Positions 15,783 through 24,772 of a stretch of 64,000 bases of DNA are shown here, in pieces. The position numbers and the translations under genes were made by a program. The DNA is from JBLIRR01 sp049472395 (GTDB taxonomy: Bacteria > SZUA-182 > DTGQ01 > JBLIRR01). Under the pieces are notes generated by a model. That model saw only the letters and a list, made by a program, of their open reading frames with translations, made no database searches and was not told the DNA's origin. Positions within the stretch are counted from its first letter, which is position 1. Each line of letters begins with the position of its first letter. The DNA lies in NCBI GenBank assembly GCA_049472395.1, contig JBLIRR010000018.1, positions 48,480-112,479 on the forward strand. The letters are read 5' to 3'.

Positions 15783-17771
15783 CTATTCATTGATCAAAGG
15801 CTGATAGAGTTCCCCTCCACCTTTAAAAAATTTGCTGAAAAATTCATAATATTCAAGCCTGATAGTCTGAATTGAAACTACAAGGCCTTCAATGGCAATT
15901 ATGCCGATATTCCCTAAAATTATAACAATCCAATACCACAATATTCCTCCTTTTACTAATTGCATTGTATTTGCTAGGGAAAATACAGCAAAGAATAGTC
16001 CTGCGTGAGCCAAAGCAAAAGCTGCCACGCGTATAAAAGAAACGGTATTAGAAAGAAATCCGATTATTGTATCCCCAACTTCAATAAAAGATTCCATGAC
16101 ATAGAGTCCGAGATTAGAGGGGAGAATATGGACTTTCTTTCCAAGAATAAATCTATTATAAAGATTATAAATTGGCTCTTTAAAGAATATTACTAAAAGC
16201 GGGAGTAACAATAAAAATAGTATATAGTGAGATGAAAAAAGCATGGTGCCTCTAAGCGCATAAATGATCAATAGACCAACGCATCCCCAATAGAAGATGA
16301 GTCCCATAATGCCGAGTTCACCGAAAATGCCCTTAAGAAAATCTTTATTTTTTATCGAATTGACGATATTCAATATAAGACCGAGGCTAATTATACCAAT
16401 GCCGAAACCTACTGTAATTTTCATAAAATAACTGATATTTTCCATTGGGTGAAACCAGAGGGCAGGCAAAATATGCTCAAACCCAAAAATCGATCCATAT
16501 AAGAATCCGAAAATAATAGACATGGTTCCACATTCCATAATAATAAGACCCATCTGACGTAAAAATTCCTCTTTATATTTTATAAATGCCAGGAAACCAA
16601 GCACACACATTGTTAATCCATGTCCTACATCTCCAAACATAACACCAAACATCAACAGAAAACTCACAGAGAAAAATAGAGTAGGTTCAACCTCATTATA
16701 ATGAGGGATACCATACCCAAAGATTATTTTTTCAAAAGGTTTAAGGAAAAATGGGTTCTTAAGGCATGTCGGTATTTGAAAATAGTTGCGTGAACCCTCT
16801 TTAATCTTATCAGTAGTGAGAACATTCATAGTGGTGTGCTCAGGACAGGTGTTCTTCACTATTTTTTCAAAATCAGGGAGAATATCTGCCGGCACCCACC
16901 CGGAGATATGATAACTATTGCCCACTTTATCAAAAGATTTTGCTGTATTAAGAATATTTAAGGAAAGAAGTATTCTTTGATTTAGTTCAAGTAAGTCCTT
17001 TTTGATGTTCTGTTTTAATGTACTGATGAGGCATTCATTCTCATTGATTCTTTTTTTAATTTCACGGATCCCATTTTTCAGGTCTTTCACATTGGACTCA
17101 TCAGACCCGGATTTTATTATATTGAAATCAAATTTTTCAAAATATGCACTCCGAAGGGCCTTTTCAATCTTTTCCTGGTCCTTTTTTGAGCCCAAAACAA
17201 AGACAAGCCGCCTGTTTCCTAATTTAGTGGAGGGGAGTAAGATATGATACATATTCGATAAGCTCAATGCCAACCTCTCAATATTTTCTGTTGGCATTAA
17301 ACCGGCAGCTATATACAAGAATTTACAATGAATAAATTTATCAACCTCAATACCCAATTTTTGCACCATATCTATGTTTTTCAGTAAGGCGTCCTTTTCT
17401 TCTTTTTGATTTTTCATAGAGCGTATATTTAATAACACTGGTTCAATTTCTTTTTCTATCTTTTTTATCCTTTCCTCAATCCTGACAACATCTCCATGGG
17501 GATTGAGGTCCTTAAGCATCGAGGCCCTCGGTATCTTATTTAATTCTAATTGTAATAACTGACAAATACTCCGCACTTTGCGTTGTAATTCTTTGTATTT
17601 ATTGAGCAAAGTATTCTCTTGGTTAGACTCTACATCAAGTTCTCCAAGGGGAGTTTTACGGACATTCATTAAATGAATAATATTCAAATTAGCAATACCC
17701 AGCGTTATCTTGGCAATATGATCTTCAGGGACTTGCAGATCGATTTTGGCCATTCGGGCAGGTTTTAACAT
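15783..17771 (-). CDS. atpI (ntpI): V-type ATPase subunit I (membrane stator), 662 aa
   Basis: The N-terminal half (1-340) is soluble with coiled coils (residues 50-130 and 225-275). The C-terminal half has about eight membrane helices, beginning near NEVEPTLFFSVSFLLMFGVM. GDVGHGLTMCVLGFLAF, DTIGFLSNTVSFIRVAAFAL and the final AIEGLVVSIQTIRLEYYEFF match subunit I/a; the last includes the conserved arginine expected to face the proteolipid ring. Length is normal. A K-subunit gene normally follows I, but only 51 bases separate I from F here. Confidence 0.93.
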   Translation of the reverse strand: MLKPARMAKIDLQVPEDHIAKITLGIANLNIIHLMNVRKTPLGELDVESNQENTLLNKYKELQRKVRSICQLLQLELNKIPRASMLKDLNPHGDVVRIEERIKKIEKEIEPVLLNIRSMKNQKEEKDALLKNIDMVQKLGIEVDKFIHCKFLYIAAGLMPTENIERLALSLSNMYHILLPSTKLGNRRLVFVLGSKKDQEKIEKALRSAYFEKFDFNIIKSGSDESNVKDLKNGIREIKKRINENECLISTLKQNIKKDLLELNQRILLSLNILNTAKSFDKVGNSYHISGWVPADILPDFEKIVKNTCPEHTTMNVLTTDKIKEGSRNYFQIPTCLKNPFFLKPFEKIIFGYGIPHYNEVEPTLFFSVSFLLMFGVMFGDVGHGLTMCVLGFLAFIKYKEEFLRQMGLIIMECGTMSIIFGFLYGSIFGFEHILPALWFHPMENISYFMKITVGFGIGIISLGLILNIVNSIKNKDFLKGIFGELGIMGLIFYWGCVGLLIIYALRGTMLFSSHYILFLLLLPLLVIFFKEPIYNLYNRFILGKKVHILPSNLGLYVMESFIEVGDTIIGFLSNTVSFIRVAAFALAHAGLFFAVFSLANTMQLVKGGILWYWIVIILGNIGIIAIEGLVVSIQTIRLEYYEFFSKFFKGGGELYQPLINE

Positions 17772-18163
17772 ATAACTCTCTCCTAACCTATACCTAATTT
17801 AATAATTTAATAATTAAATTAAATTCAATTAACAAAACAATTTTTATGCGCTTATTTCACTAAATAGAATGAGGGCGCTGTTTTAAATACATTAAAGCAT
17901 AATAAATGCCAACCTAATTCTCATGATATGTGACATCAGGAGGGCTTTGAGAGATATGTGATCAAGTATTTAGTAGAATTTATTTAGCCTGCCAGTATGC
18001 TTATTAAAATCTATGATGTGCATAATTTTTATAACATAAATATTATGCACATTATAATTTTCTTTGCTAAATAAATAGATAACCGTGCATAATTTTTATG
18101 ATATGGTAGCGAGCCCTAATTTCTATACCAAAAACTTCACAAATAAATCAAATATAGGAATTA
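17772..18163. other. Gap inside the V-ATPase operon between subunits C and I
   Basis: No credible coding frame, in particular nothing like the hydrophobic Gly/Ala-rich proteolipid K. It contains a perfect 11-base inverted repeat and a 15-base direct repeat, listed separately. The region may hold a processing site, an internal promoter for I-F-E-A-B-D, or a decayed gene. Confidence 0.6.
18016..18099. repeat. 11-base inverted repeat and 15-base direct repeat between V-ATPase subunits C and I
   Basis: ATGTGCATAAT (18016-18026) and ATTATGCACAT (18042-18052) are perfect inverted copies around a 15-base loop. GTGCATAATTTTTAT occurs at 18018-18032 and again at 18085-18099. No T-run follows the stem on either strand, so it is not an ordinary terminator. 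Confidence 0.75.
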
Positions 18164-19195
18164 TTAATTAACCAGATAGTGAGGGATTGTATGAGGAGAG
18201 ATTCCTGTTCTTTTCGCTTCTGTCAGGGTAATCAAATCTTTTATTTCCATTTCCTTAAAAAAGATGTAATCCAGAATAATGCCAACTTGAAAAGGAGAGG
18301 TGTGCCAATTTCTTTTTGTTACTAATAATGCATATTTTAATAATTGTATATAGGCGATTTCAGGATTATCTATATTTTCCAAAATTCTTTTGTAGGGGGT
18401 GTGCTCTAAATTGGCGATAATATCTTTGAAATTAATAGAGTAGGCTAATTTCTGTCTGACTTTGTTTGTAATATATCTCCCATGTACAAGGCTATAGTTC
18501 ATAATTTCTTCAGGGGAGAAATGATAGCTTTCCTTAAAGCGAGTAAACCACAAGATATTAAATGAATCTAATTGAACTCCGAGGATCCCTTGGGTCAGTT
18601 TTCTGTCCTTTCCAGACATAGACAATATAATATCCCAGAGCTGATTGTGGTATTTTAAGTCTAAAGCCATTTCTAAAGAGAAGATTTCACCTTCTTTCTC
18701 GAATCTGTAATATGAATTCTGAAGGGGTTCATAATACCATGTTCCTTTGAGTTTCTGAATAAGGTCATGCACATTTTTAGAGGAAAGAAGATCTTTTTGA
18801 GAAAAGCTCTTATATTTCATATGTAAAAGAAAGAGTTTGTTTACATTATCAATATGTCTATTATAACACATCGTCCTTAAAACCAGCTTGAGATTCTCAA
18901 GCTCATATTTTTGATAAAGATGATAGACAAGTCGTTTTATAGTGCCTGAGAGGGAATTAATAAGTCCTTCATAGGCTTCGAATAAATTTTTATGATAAAT
19001 CTCAATTAAATCATCATAAGAGCATATGTTATCATGGAGGCTTTTTTTAAAGGCGGTAAATTCAAGATACTCAACCATTCCCTTGTAGCTTCCGAACTTG
19101 ATAAGATTTTCATAATCGGATTCGGTGAGCAGTTGGCTCTTTAAGGAGCGAATTTTAGCATTTATATAAGAAAACCGAATTGCGTCTCTTAACAT
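18164..19195 (-). CDS. atpC (ntpC): V-type ATPase subunit C (V0 d-type), 343 aa
   Basis: Mostly helical protein of the length expected for V/A-ATPase subunit C, which links the rotor stalk to the proteolipid ring. The N-terminus FSYINAKIRSLKSQLLTESD corresponds to the family's YaYanARvRam...L pattern. YELENLKLVLRTMCY (94-108) is the conserved NLk.l.r segment repeated in this fold. The start overlaps the upstream H-like gene by seven bases. Confidence 0.85.
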   Translation of the reverse strand: MLRDAIRFSYINAKIRSLKSQLLTESDYENLIKFGSYKGMVEYLEFTAFKKSLHDNICSYDDLIEIYHKNLFEAYEGLINSLSGTIKRLVYHLYQKYELENLKLVLRTMCYNRHIDNVNKLFLLHMKYKSFSQKDLLSSKNVHDLIQKLKGTWYYEPLQNSYYRFEKEGEIFSLEMALDLKYHNQLWDIILSMSGKDRKLTQGILGVQLDSFNILWFTRFKESYHFSPEEIMNYSLVHGRYITNKVRQKLAYSINFKDIIANLEHTPYKRILENIDNPEIAYIQLLKYALLVTKRNWHTSPFQVGIILDYIFFKEMEIKDLITLTEAKRTGISPHTIPHYLVN

Positions 19196-19533
19196 AGCTC
19201 ATTCAAAAGATTGTCCAATAAGAACTTTTTTAATTTTTCTATTGCGATTTTCTTTTTTATGTTCGATTCTTGACGTATCAAACGTATAGCTTCCTGCTTA
19301 TCTAACATAATTTTCTCAACTTCGCTCTCCGCCTCCTGTTGTAATTTCTGCTCCAAGATTCTCGAGTTGTGTTCTAATTTCTTATACGTTGATTCAATGA
19401 TTTTTTTTACCTCATTTTTGGTCTCTTCTATAAGCATATTCGCTTCATTTTTGGCTTCATTAATAATCTGGCAGGCATCATTTTCAACATCAAGCATCTG
19501 ATCAATTATTGTTTTATTGGTTAATGTATCCAT
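19189..19533 (-). CDS. V-type ATPase subunit H/G-like coiled-coil protein, 114 aa
   Basis: Almost wholly a charged helix with heptad spacing (residues 10-95, for example NEANMLIEETKNEVKKIIES), the form of the peripheral-stalk G/H subunit that pairs with subunit E. I chose the ATG at 19533, which has AGTAGGAT upstream; an open frame extends 32 codons further but has no better start. It is the first gene of the V-ATPase operon and overlaps subunit C. The call depends on context, since coiled coils carry little family information. Confidence 0.7.
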   Translation of the reverse strand: MDTLTNKTIIDQMLDVENDACQIINEAKNEANMLIEETKNEVKKIIESTYKKLEHNSRILEQKLQQEAESEVEKIMLDKQEAIRLIRQESNIKKKIAIEKLKKFLLDNLLNELC

Positions 19534-19613
19534 ATAATCTATCCTACTTTGTATGAATGTTTGTATAATATCTACTATATTTCTACAAAATTTATGCCAA
19601 AGAGAATTAATAG

Positions 19614-19655
19614 AAAAAAAAGCCCGCATATCTTGAAAATAAGCATATGCGGGCT
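19614..19655 (-). terminator. Rho-independent terminator of the Gly/Tyr-repeat gene
   Basis: Read on the minus strand: a perfect 11-base stem (arms at 19645-19655 and 19621-19631) followed directly by eight T (19614-19621). It lies about 50 bases after the stop of the repeat protein and separates that gene from the V-ATPase operon. Confidence 0.9.
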
Positions 19656-19703
19656 CTCTCTATATAGAAGGGTAGTATAAAAATTAAACAAATACTGTAC
19701 GTT

Positions 19704-20564
19704 TTAAAACAGGCCAAATAAACCGCCGCCAAAAAGACCCATACCGCCGAACAATCCGCCATTAAAAAGGCCTAGACCACCGAACAATCCGCCGCCATAC
19801 ATTCCGCCATACATTCCGCCGTACATTCCGCCGTACATTCCGCCGTACATTCCACCATACATTCCGCCATATAATCCGCCGTACATTCCACCGTACATTC
19901 CACCGTACATTCCACCGTACATTCCGCCATACATTCCGCCATACATTCCACCATACATTCCACCATACATTCCACCATACATTCCGCCATACATTCCACC
20001 ATACATTCCGCCATACATTCTGCCATATAATCCGCCGTACATTCCACCATACATTCCTCCTCCATAGGGATATCCACCGTACATACCGCCGTAGTAACCA
20101 CCGCCGTAATAGCCACCACCACCGTAATAGCCACCTCCGCCGTAATAGCCACCGCCGCCGTAATAACCACCGCCGCCGTAATAACCGCCGCCGCCGTAAT
20201 AACCACCACCATAATACCCGCCCTGGGTGCCATAATAGCCGCCATACTGATTACCATAGGGATACCCGCCATACTGTGTGCCATAGTATCCGCCATATTG
20301 TGGGCCATAGGGATATTGGCTAGTATAAGGATAGCCACTTGTGCCATAATATGGATACCCACTTGTGCCATAATATGGATAGGCACTCGTCGAAGTAGTT
20401 GAGGTTGTTGTGGTGCCCGTCGGCCACTGAATACCTGAAGTTGACGTAGTGGATGTGGGCCACTGGATGTCTTGTGAAAAACAAATATTTGATGATGTTA
20501 TTAAAAAGCCAAAAGAAATAATTAATGAAAAAATTAAACATTTAACTACTTTCCTGCAAAACAT
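19704..20564 (-). CDS. Secreted Gly/Tyr/Met tandem-repeat protein, 286 aa
   Basis: A signal peptide (hydrophobic core KCLIFSLIISFGFLITSS) is followed by a Ser/Thr linker with two IQWP copies. Next come YPYYGTSG and QYGGYYGT units, then about eight GGYYGGG units, then more than twenty MYGG tetrapeptides with occasional LYGG, and a terminal GLFGG block. No conventional domain is visible. At DNA level the MYGG part is a 12-base tandem repeat. The ATG at 20564 has AGGAGAGG nine bases upstream and is preferred to one three codons earlier. Similar Gly/Tyr-rich proteins form extracellular fibres, adhesives or surface coats; that role here is inference. A second protein of the same type is at 60258-61055. 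Confidence 0.85.
   Translation of the reverse strand: MFCRKVVKCLIFSLIISFGFLITSSNICFSQDIQWPTSTTSTSGIQWPTGTTTTSTTSTSAYPYYGTSGYPYYGTSGYPYTSQYPYGPQYGGYYGTQYGGYPYGNQYGGYYGTQGGYYGGGYYGGGGYYGGGGYYGGGGYYGGGGYYGGGGYYGGGYYGGMYGGYPYGGGMYGGMYGGLYGRMYGGMYGGMYGGMYGGMYGGMYGGMYGGMYGGMYGGMYGGMYGGMYGGLYGGMYGGMYGGMYGGMYGGMYGGMYGGGLFGGLGLFNGGLFGGMGLFGGGLFGLF
19795..20085. repeat. 12-base tandem repeat array encoding MYGG units
   Basis: The + strand shows repeated TACATTCCGCCA / TACATTCCACCA units (CCR and CAT/AAT variants) for about 290 bases within the repeat protein gene. The variation is nearly all at the third codon position of one glycine or at the Met/Leu codon. This suggests both slippage-driven expansion and selection for the peptide. 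Confidence 0.85.
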
Positions 20565-20914
20565 AATGCTCATCCTCTCCTAAAATATATTCAAGAATAT
20601 AGTGAATATAGTATCTAACTTGTTATTTTAGAGTAAAAAATGCATATCCTTAAAAAGCCCAATCCCTACCTCCTTTCATAAGTAAAAAAAAATAATTAAT
20701 CTTTGAAACAATATGCCTCTCCTAGTTATCCTAATTTTTTTAAAATTATAAACTATTTCAGGTAATAAGTCAAGTATGAATCACGCAGTGCAGAAATTCT
20801 ACTTAAGAAAGCCTTGAGTATTGTTATCTTCCCTGTTTTGTTTTATGATAAAGAATCAAGTTTTTTAGTATATGCTGAAACTCTGCGGCGAAAAATTTTA
20901 AAAGGGGATATGGT
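20565..20914. other. Intergenic region between the repeat-protein gene and carB
   Basis: AT-rich region between divergent genes with no credible gene. It contains the ribosome binding site of the repeat protein, a candidate carB promoter (listed) and homopolymer A/T runs. Confidence 0.6.
20821..20849 (+). promoter_or_regulatory. Candidate sigma-70 type promoter for carB
   Basis: TTGTTA at 20821-20826 and TATGAT at 20844-20849 with a 17-base spacer, 65 bases upstream of the carB start. Confidence 0.4.
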
Positions 20915-23900
20915 ATGCCAAAATTAAAAGATATTAATAAAATAATGATTATTGGTTCCGGGCCTATTGTCATTGGACAGGCGTGTGAATTCGATTATTC
21001 CGGTACGCAAGCATGTAAGGCACTTCGTGAGCTAGGGTATGAGATTATCCTTGTTAATTCTAATCCTGCCACCATTATGACTGATACAGGCATGGCTGAT
21101 ATAACTTACATAGAACCGCTCACCTTTGAAGCGGTTTCCAAAATTATTGAGAAAGAGCGTCCAGATGCCATATTGCCCAATCTGGGCGGTCAAACCGGCT
21201 TAAATTTAAGCTCTGAGCTCTCCAAGAAAGGAGTGCTTGATAAATTTAATGTTAAGGTGATTGGTGTGAAGGTTGATGCGATTGAGCGTGGCGAAGATAG
21301 AATCGCCTTTAAGGAGACAATGAAGCGTCTAAATATTGAAATGCCTAAAAGTACAGCGGTTTATAGCGTTGAAGATGCCGAAAAAATAGCGGCTGAGCTT
21401 GAGTACCCTGTTGTTATTCGTCCTGCGTATACGATGGGGGGCACGGGTGGAGGCCTGGTATATAATATTGAAGAGTTACGCATTGTTGCCAGCCGTGGTA
21501 TAGCAGCGAGCCTTATTGGACAGATATTAATCGAAGAATCAGTGTTGGGATGGGAAGAGTTGGAATTGGAGGTTGTCCGTGACGCTAAGAACCAGATGAT
21601 CACCGTGTGCTTTATTGAAAATGTCGATGCAATGGGTGTTCACACAGGGGATTCATATTGTACAGCTCCTATGTTGACAATCTCTCTGGAACTTCAAAAG
21701 CGCTTGCAGGAATATTCCTATAGGATTGTGGAGGGCATAGAGGTGATCGGCGGAACAAATATCCAGTTTGCTCATGATCCCAAAACAGGACGAGTAGTGG
21801 TAATTGAGATTAATCCCCGGACTTCACGCTCATCCGCCCTTGCCTCAAAAGCAACCGGTTTTCCCATTGCCCTTGTGTCTTCAAAATTGGCTGGGGGGCT
21901 GTCCATGGATGAAATCCCTTATTGGAGAGACGGGACGTTAGAGAAATACACTCCCTCCGGGGATTATGTCGTGGTTAAGTTTGCACGCTGGGCCTTTGAA
22001 AAATTCAAGAATGCCGAAGATAAGCTTGGCACCCAAATGCGCGCTGTGGGAGAGGTGATGAGTATTGGAAAAACATATAAGGAGGCATTCCAGAAATCAA
22101 TCCGCTCTCTTGAAAGGGGACGATATGGGTTGGGATTTGCAAAAGACTTTAATGAGAAATCTTTGGATGAATTAATGCACATGCTTAATGAACCATCGAG
22201 CGAGCGCCAGTTTATTATGTATGAGGCCTTGCGCAAGGGCGCTGATATACAGAAACTATATGAGAAAACATATATCAAGCCATGGTTCATCAACCAGATG
22301 AAAGAACTTGTTGATTTGGAGGAGAAACTACTTCAATATAAAGGCAAAACACTCCCTGATGATGTATTACTACAGGCAAAAAAGGATGGATTTGCGGATA
22401 AATATTTATCACAATTACTCAATATATCGGAAAAAAATATCAGAGAAAAAAGAATAGCCTTAGGCATGGTGGAGGGATGGGAGCCTGTACCGGTCAGTGG
22501 GGTTGAGAATGCAGCCTATTATTTTTCCACCTATAATGCTCAAGATAAGGTTACAGCCAGTAATAAACGGAAGGTCATGGTGCTTGGCGGTGGGCCTAAC
22601 CGTATTGGTCAGGGTATAGAATTTGATTACTGTTGTGTTCACGCTGCATTTTGCTTACGTGACGAGGGCTATGAGACAATAATGGTAAATTGTAATCCTG
22701 AAACAGTATCCACGGATTATGATACCTCGGATAAACTATATTTTGAGCCCTTAACGGTTGAGGATGTGCTGAGCATTTATCACAAAGAGAAACCCGAGGG
22801 GATTATCGTTCAATTTGGAGGACAGACTCCGCTTAATATTGCCCATGAATTAGAGGAAGCGGGTGTCACTATTTTAGGCACCTCTCCCCAGACAATTGAT
22901 CTTGCCGAGGACAGGGACCGTTTTCGCAAAGTCATGGAGGAACTCGGTATACCCATGGCAGAATCAGGTATGGCAAGCAATCTTGAAGAAGCCCTTACCC
23001 TGGCACATCAGATTGGGTATCCATTAATGCTTCGCCCATCGTATGTTTTAGGAGGACGTGGCATGGAGGTGGTGTATGATGATGAGATGCTCAAAGAATA
23101 TATTGCTGCCGCAGTAAATGTGACACCAGATAGACCAGTTCTTATTGATAAATTTCTTGAGAACGCCATTGAGGCTGAGGCAGATGCCATCGCGGACGGA
23201 ACCGATGCGTTCGTGCCCGCTATCATGGAACATATCGAATTAGCCGGAATTCATTCAGGGGATTCTGCATGTGTGCTCCCGCCGGTCAGCATACCTGGCC
23301 GCCATATTCATACCATTAATGACTACACGAAGAAAATAGCCAGAGAACTTCATGTTGTAGGTCTCATGAATATCCAATACGCAATTGCGAAAGATGTTGT
23401 TTATGTATTGGAGGCAAATCCCAGAGCATCAAGAACTGTTCCTTTAGTATCAAAGGTATGTAATATTTCCATGGCTCGGATTGCCACCCAATTGATGCTT
23501 GGCAAGAAACTTACAGAGATCCCATTAACAACACAGAAAATACCTCATTTTGGAGTAAAGGAGGCAGTCTTTCCTTTTAACATGTACCCTGAAGTCGATC
23601 CAGTTCTGGGCCCTGAAATGCGATCAACCGGAGAGGTCCTTGGTATAGCAGAATCATATGGTCTTGCTTTTTATAAGGCTGAAGAAGCGGCAAAAGAGCA
23701 TCTTCCTGAAAACGGAACGGTCTTGATTACGGTATCAGATAAGGATAGGCCGGCAATAAAAGAAGTTGCCAAAGGATTTGTGGATCTTGGCTTTACAATA
23801 AAAGCCACCACCGGTACTCATAATTTTTTGGCAAGCGAAGGCATACCATCAGAACTTATATTAAAACTGCATGAGGGAAGACCTAATATAGTTGATGAAA

Positions 23901-24118
23901 TAAAGAATGGCGCTATTCAACTCGTCGTGAATACACCGATCGGCAAGCGAGGCCAGTTCGATGATTCCTACATTCGTAAAACAGCCATCAAATATAAAAT
24001 ACCTCATATTACTACTGTGACTGCCGCTATGGCAGCAATAAAGGGTATTGCCGCATATCGGGAAAAACATTCTTTGGAAGTGAAATCCTTACAAGAATAC
24101 CATAGGGATATAAAATAG
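20915..24118 (+). CDS. carB: Carbamoyl-phosphate synthase large subunit, 1067 aa
   Basis: Makes carbamoyl phosphate from bicarbonate, ATP and ammonia for pyrimidines and arginine. Two homologous ATP-grasp halves are clear. The first has MIIGSGPIVIGQACEFDYSG near the start and NIQFAHDPKTGRVVVIEINP in the catalytic region. The second begins at VMVLGGGPNRIGQGIEFDY and includes VLEANPRASRTVPLVSK. The C-terminal 130 residues form the MGS-like allosteric domain with KATTGTHNFLASEGI. Length is normal and the sequence has no gaps. The ATG follows AAAAGGGG. The small subunit carA is not in the window. It is convergent with rimP, with only four bases between. Confidence 0.98.
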   Translation: MPKLKDINKIMIIGSGPIVIGQACEFDYSGTQACKALRELGYEIILVNSNPATIMTDTGMADITYIEPLTFEAVSKIIEKERPDAILPNLGGQTGLNLSSELSKKGVLDKFNVKVIGVKVDAIERGEDRIAFKETMKRLNIEMPKSTAVYSVEDAEKIAAELEYPVVIRPAYTMGGTGGGLVYNIEELRIVASRGIAASLIGQILIEESVLGWEELELEVVRDAKNQMITVCFIENVDAMGVHTGDSYCTAPMLTISLELQKRLQEYSYRIVEGIEVIGGTNIQFAHDPKTGRVVVIEINPRTSRSSALASKATGFPIALVSSKLAGGLSMDEIPYWRDGTLEKYTPSGDYVVVKFARWAFEKFKNAEDKLGTQMRAVGEVMSIGKTYKEAFQKSIRSLERGRYGLGFAKDFNEKSLDELMHMLNEPSSERQFIMYEALRKGADIQKLYEKTYIKPWFINQMKELVDLEEKLLQYKGKTLPDDVLLQAKKDGFADKYLSQLLNISEKNIREKRIALGMVEGWEPVPVSGVENAAYYFSTYNAQDKVTASNKRKVMVLGGGPNRIGQGIEFDYCCVHAAFCLRDEGYETIMVNCNPETVSTDYDTSDKLYFEPLTVEDVLSIYHKEKPEGIIVQFGGQTPLNIAHELEEAGVTILGTSPQTIDLAEDRDRFRKVMEELGIPMAESGMASNLEEALTLAHQIGYPLMLRPSYVLGGRGMEVVYDDEMLKEYIAAAVNVTPDRPVLIDKFLENAIEAEADAIADGTDAFVPAIMEHIELAGIHSGDSACVLPPVSIPGRHIHTINDYTKKIARELHVVGLMNIQYAIAKDVVYVLEANPRASRTVPLVSKVCNISMARIATQLMLGKKLTEIPLTTQKIPHFGVKEAVFPFNMYPEVDPVLGPEMRSTGEVLGIAESYGLAFYKAEEAAKEHLPENGTVLITVSDKDRPAIKEVAKGFVDLGFTIKATTGTHNFLASEGIPSELILKLHEGRPNIVDEIKNGAIQLVVNTPIGKRGQFDDSYIRKTAIKYKIPHITTVTAAMAAIKGIAAYREKHSLEVKSLQEYHRDIK

Positions 24119-24122
24119 CCGA

Positions 24123-24587
24123 TCAGAATTCATATTCGAGATGTGCCTTGGCAATTTTATCGAGGGGAATCTGTGTTGTATGATTCTCATATTCGATCTC
24201 TATAAGGTTATCGTGACATGAAAGAAGTATACCTTTGAAGGATTTTCTCTCGTCAATCGGACTATAAGTTCTTACCTTTATCAGATGGCCAGTAAAACGC
24301 CTGAAATCAGCCTCTTTTGTGAGAGGTCGGTTGAGGCCCGGCGAAGAAACTTCCAAAGTGTAGGAACCTTGAAGTATATTCATCTTCTCTATGCTTTTAT
24401 CGACTTCCTTGCTTATCAAGGCACATTCATCTATCGTCACGCCGCCCTCATGGTCGATAAATAAGCGGAGAACATATCCCACGTTTTCTCTTCGATACTG
24501 AAGATCGACAAGTTCCATGCCTTCATCTTCAATGATAGGCTCAACAACTTCCCTGATTTTTGATATAATCTCTCTGTTATTGTGCAT
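24123..24587 (-). CDS. rimP: Ribosome maturation factor RimP, 154 aa
   Basis: Cytoplasmic 30S assembly factor. The sequence follows the family throughout: VVEPIIEDEGMELVDLQYRR at 14-33, LRLFIDHEGGVTIDECALIS at 40-59, LEVSSPGLNRPL (the SSPGxxRPL signature) and FTGHLIKVRTY at the start of the second domain. Length is normal. In many bacteria rimP lies ahead of nusA-infB; here it stands alone, convergent with carB and divergent from nth. Confidence 0.96.
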   Translation of the reverse strand: MHNNREIISKIREVVEPIIEDEGMELVDLQYRRENVGYVLRLFIDHEGGVTIDECALISKEVDKSIEKMNILQGSYTLEVSSPGLNRPLTKEADFRRFTGHLIKVRTYSPIDERKSFKGILLSCHDNLIEIEYENHTTQIPLDKIAKAHLEYEF

Positions 24588-24772
24588 GAATAACTATTTA
24601 ATTCCTTAAACTCTATACTATAGATGTTAATGTATCACATTTACTAAGTGAGTGCAAATTAATGATGAAATTTTGACATATGAATCCAACCAAGATAAGC
24701 TATGAAAGCATAGTGCTGCTGTCAGGCATTTTTCAACTTGTGCAATTATAACTTTTTTTAATCAGAAGCAAG

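Noticed and set aside
19795..20085. CRISPR-like array
   Set aside because: The repeats are 12 bases, contiguous, without spacers, and they encode MYGG in frame.
19772..20386. A long second open frame (204 residues, Met/Ala/Cys/Glu-rich) on the same strand as the repeat protein
   Set aside because: It is the shifted reading of the same 12-base repeat. The frame used has a signal peptide, ribosome binding site and terminator spacing.
20640..20700. A sigma-54 promoter for the first repeat gene on the minus strand
   Set aside because: A GG-N10-GC spacing can be found (near AGCCCAATCCCTACC), but the TTGC element is missing and the match is poor, unlike the one at 60070.
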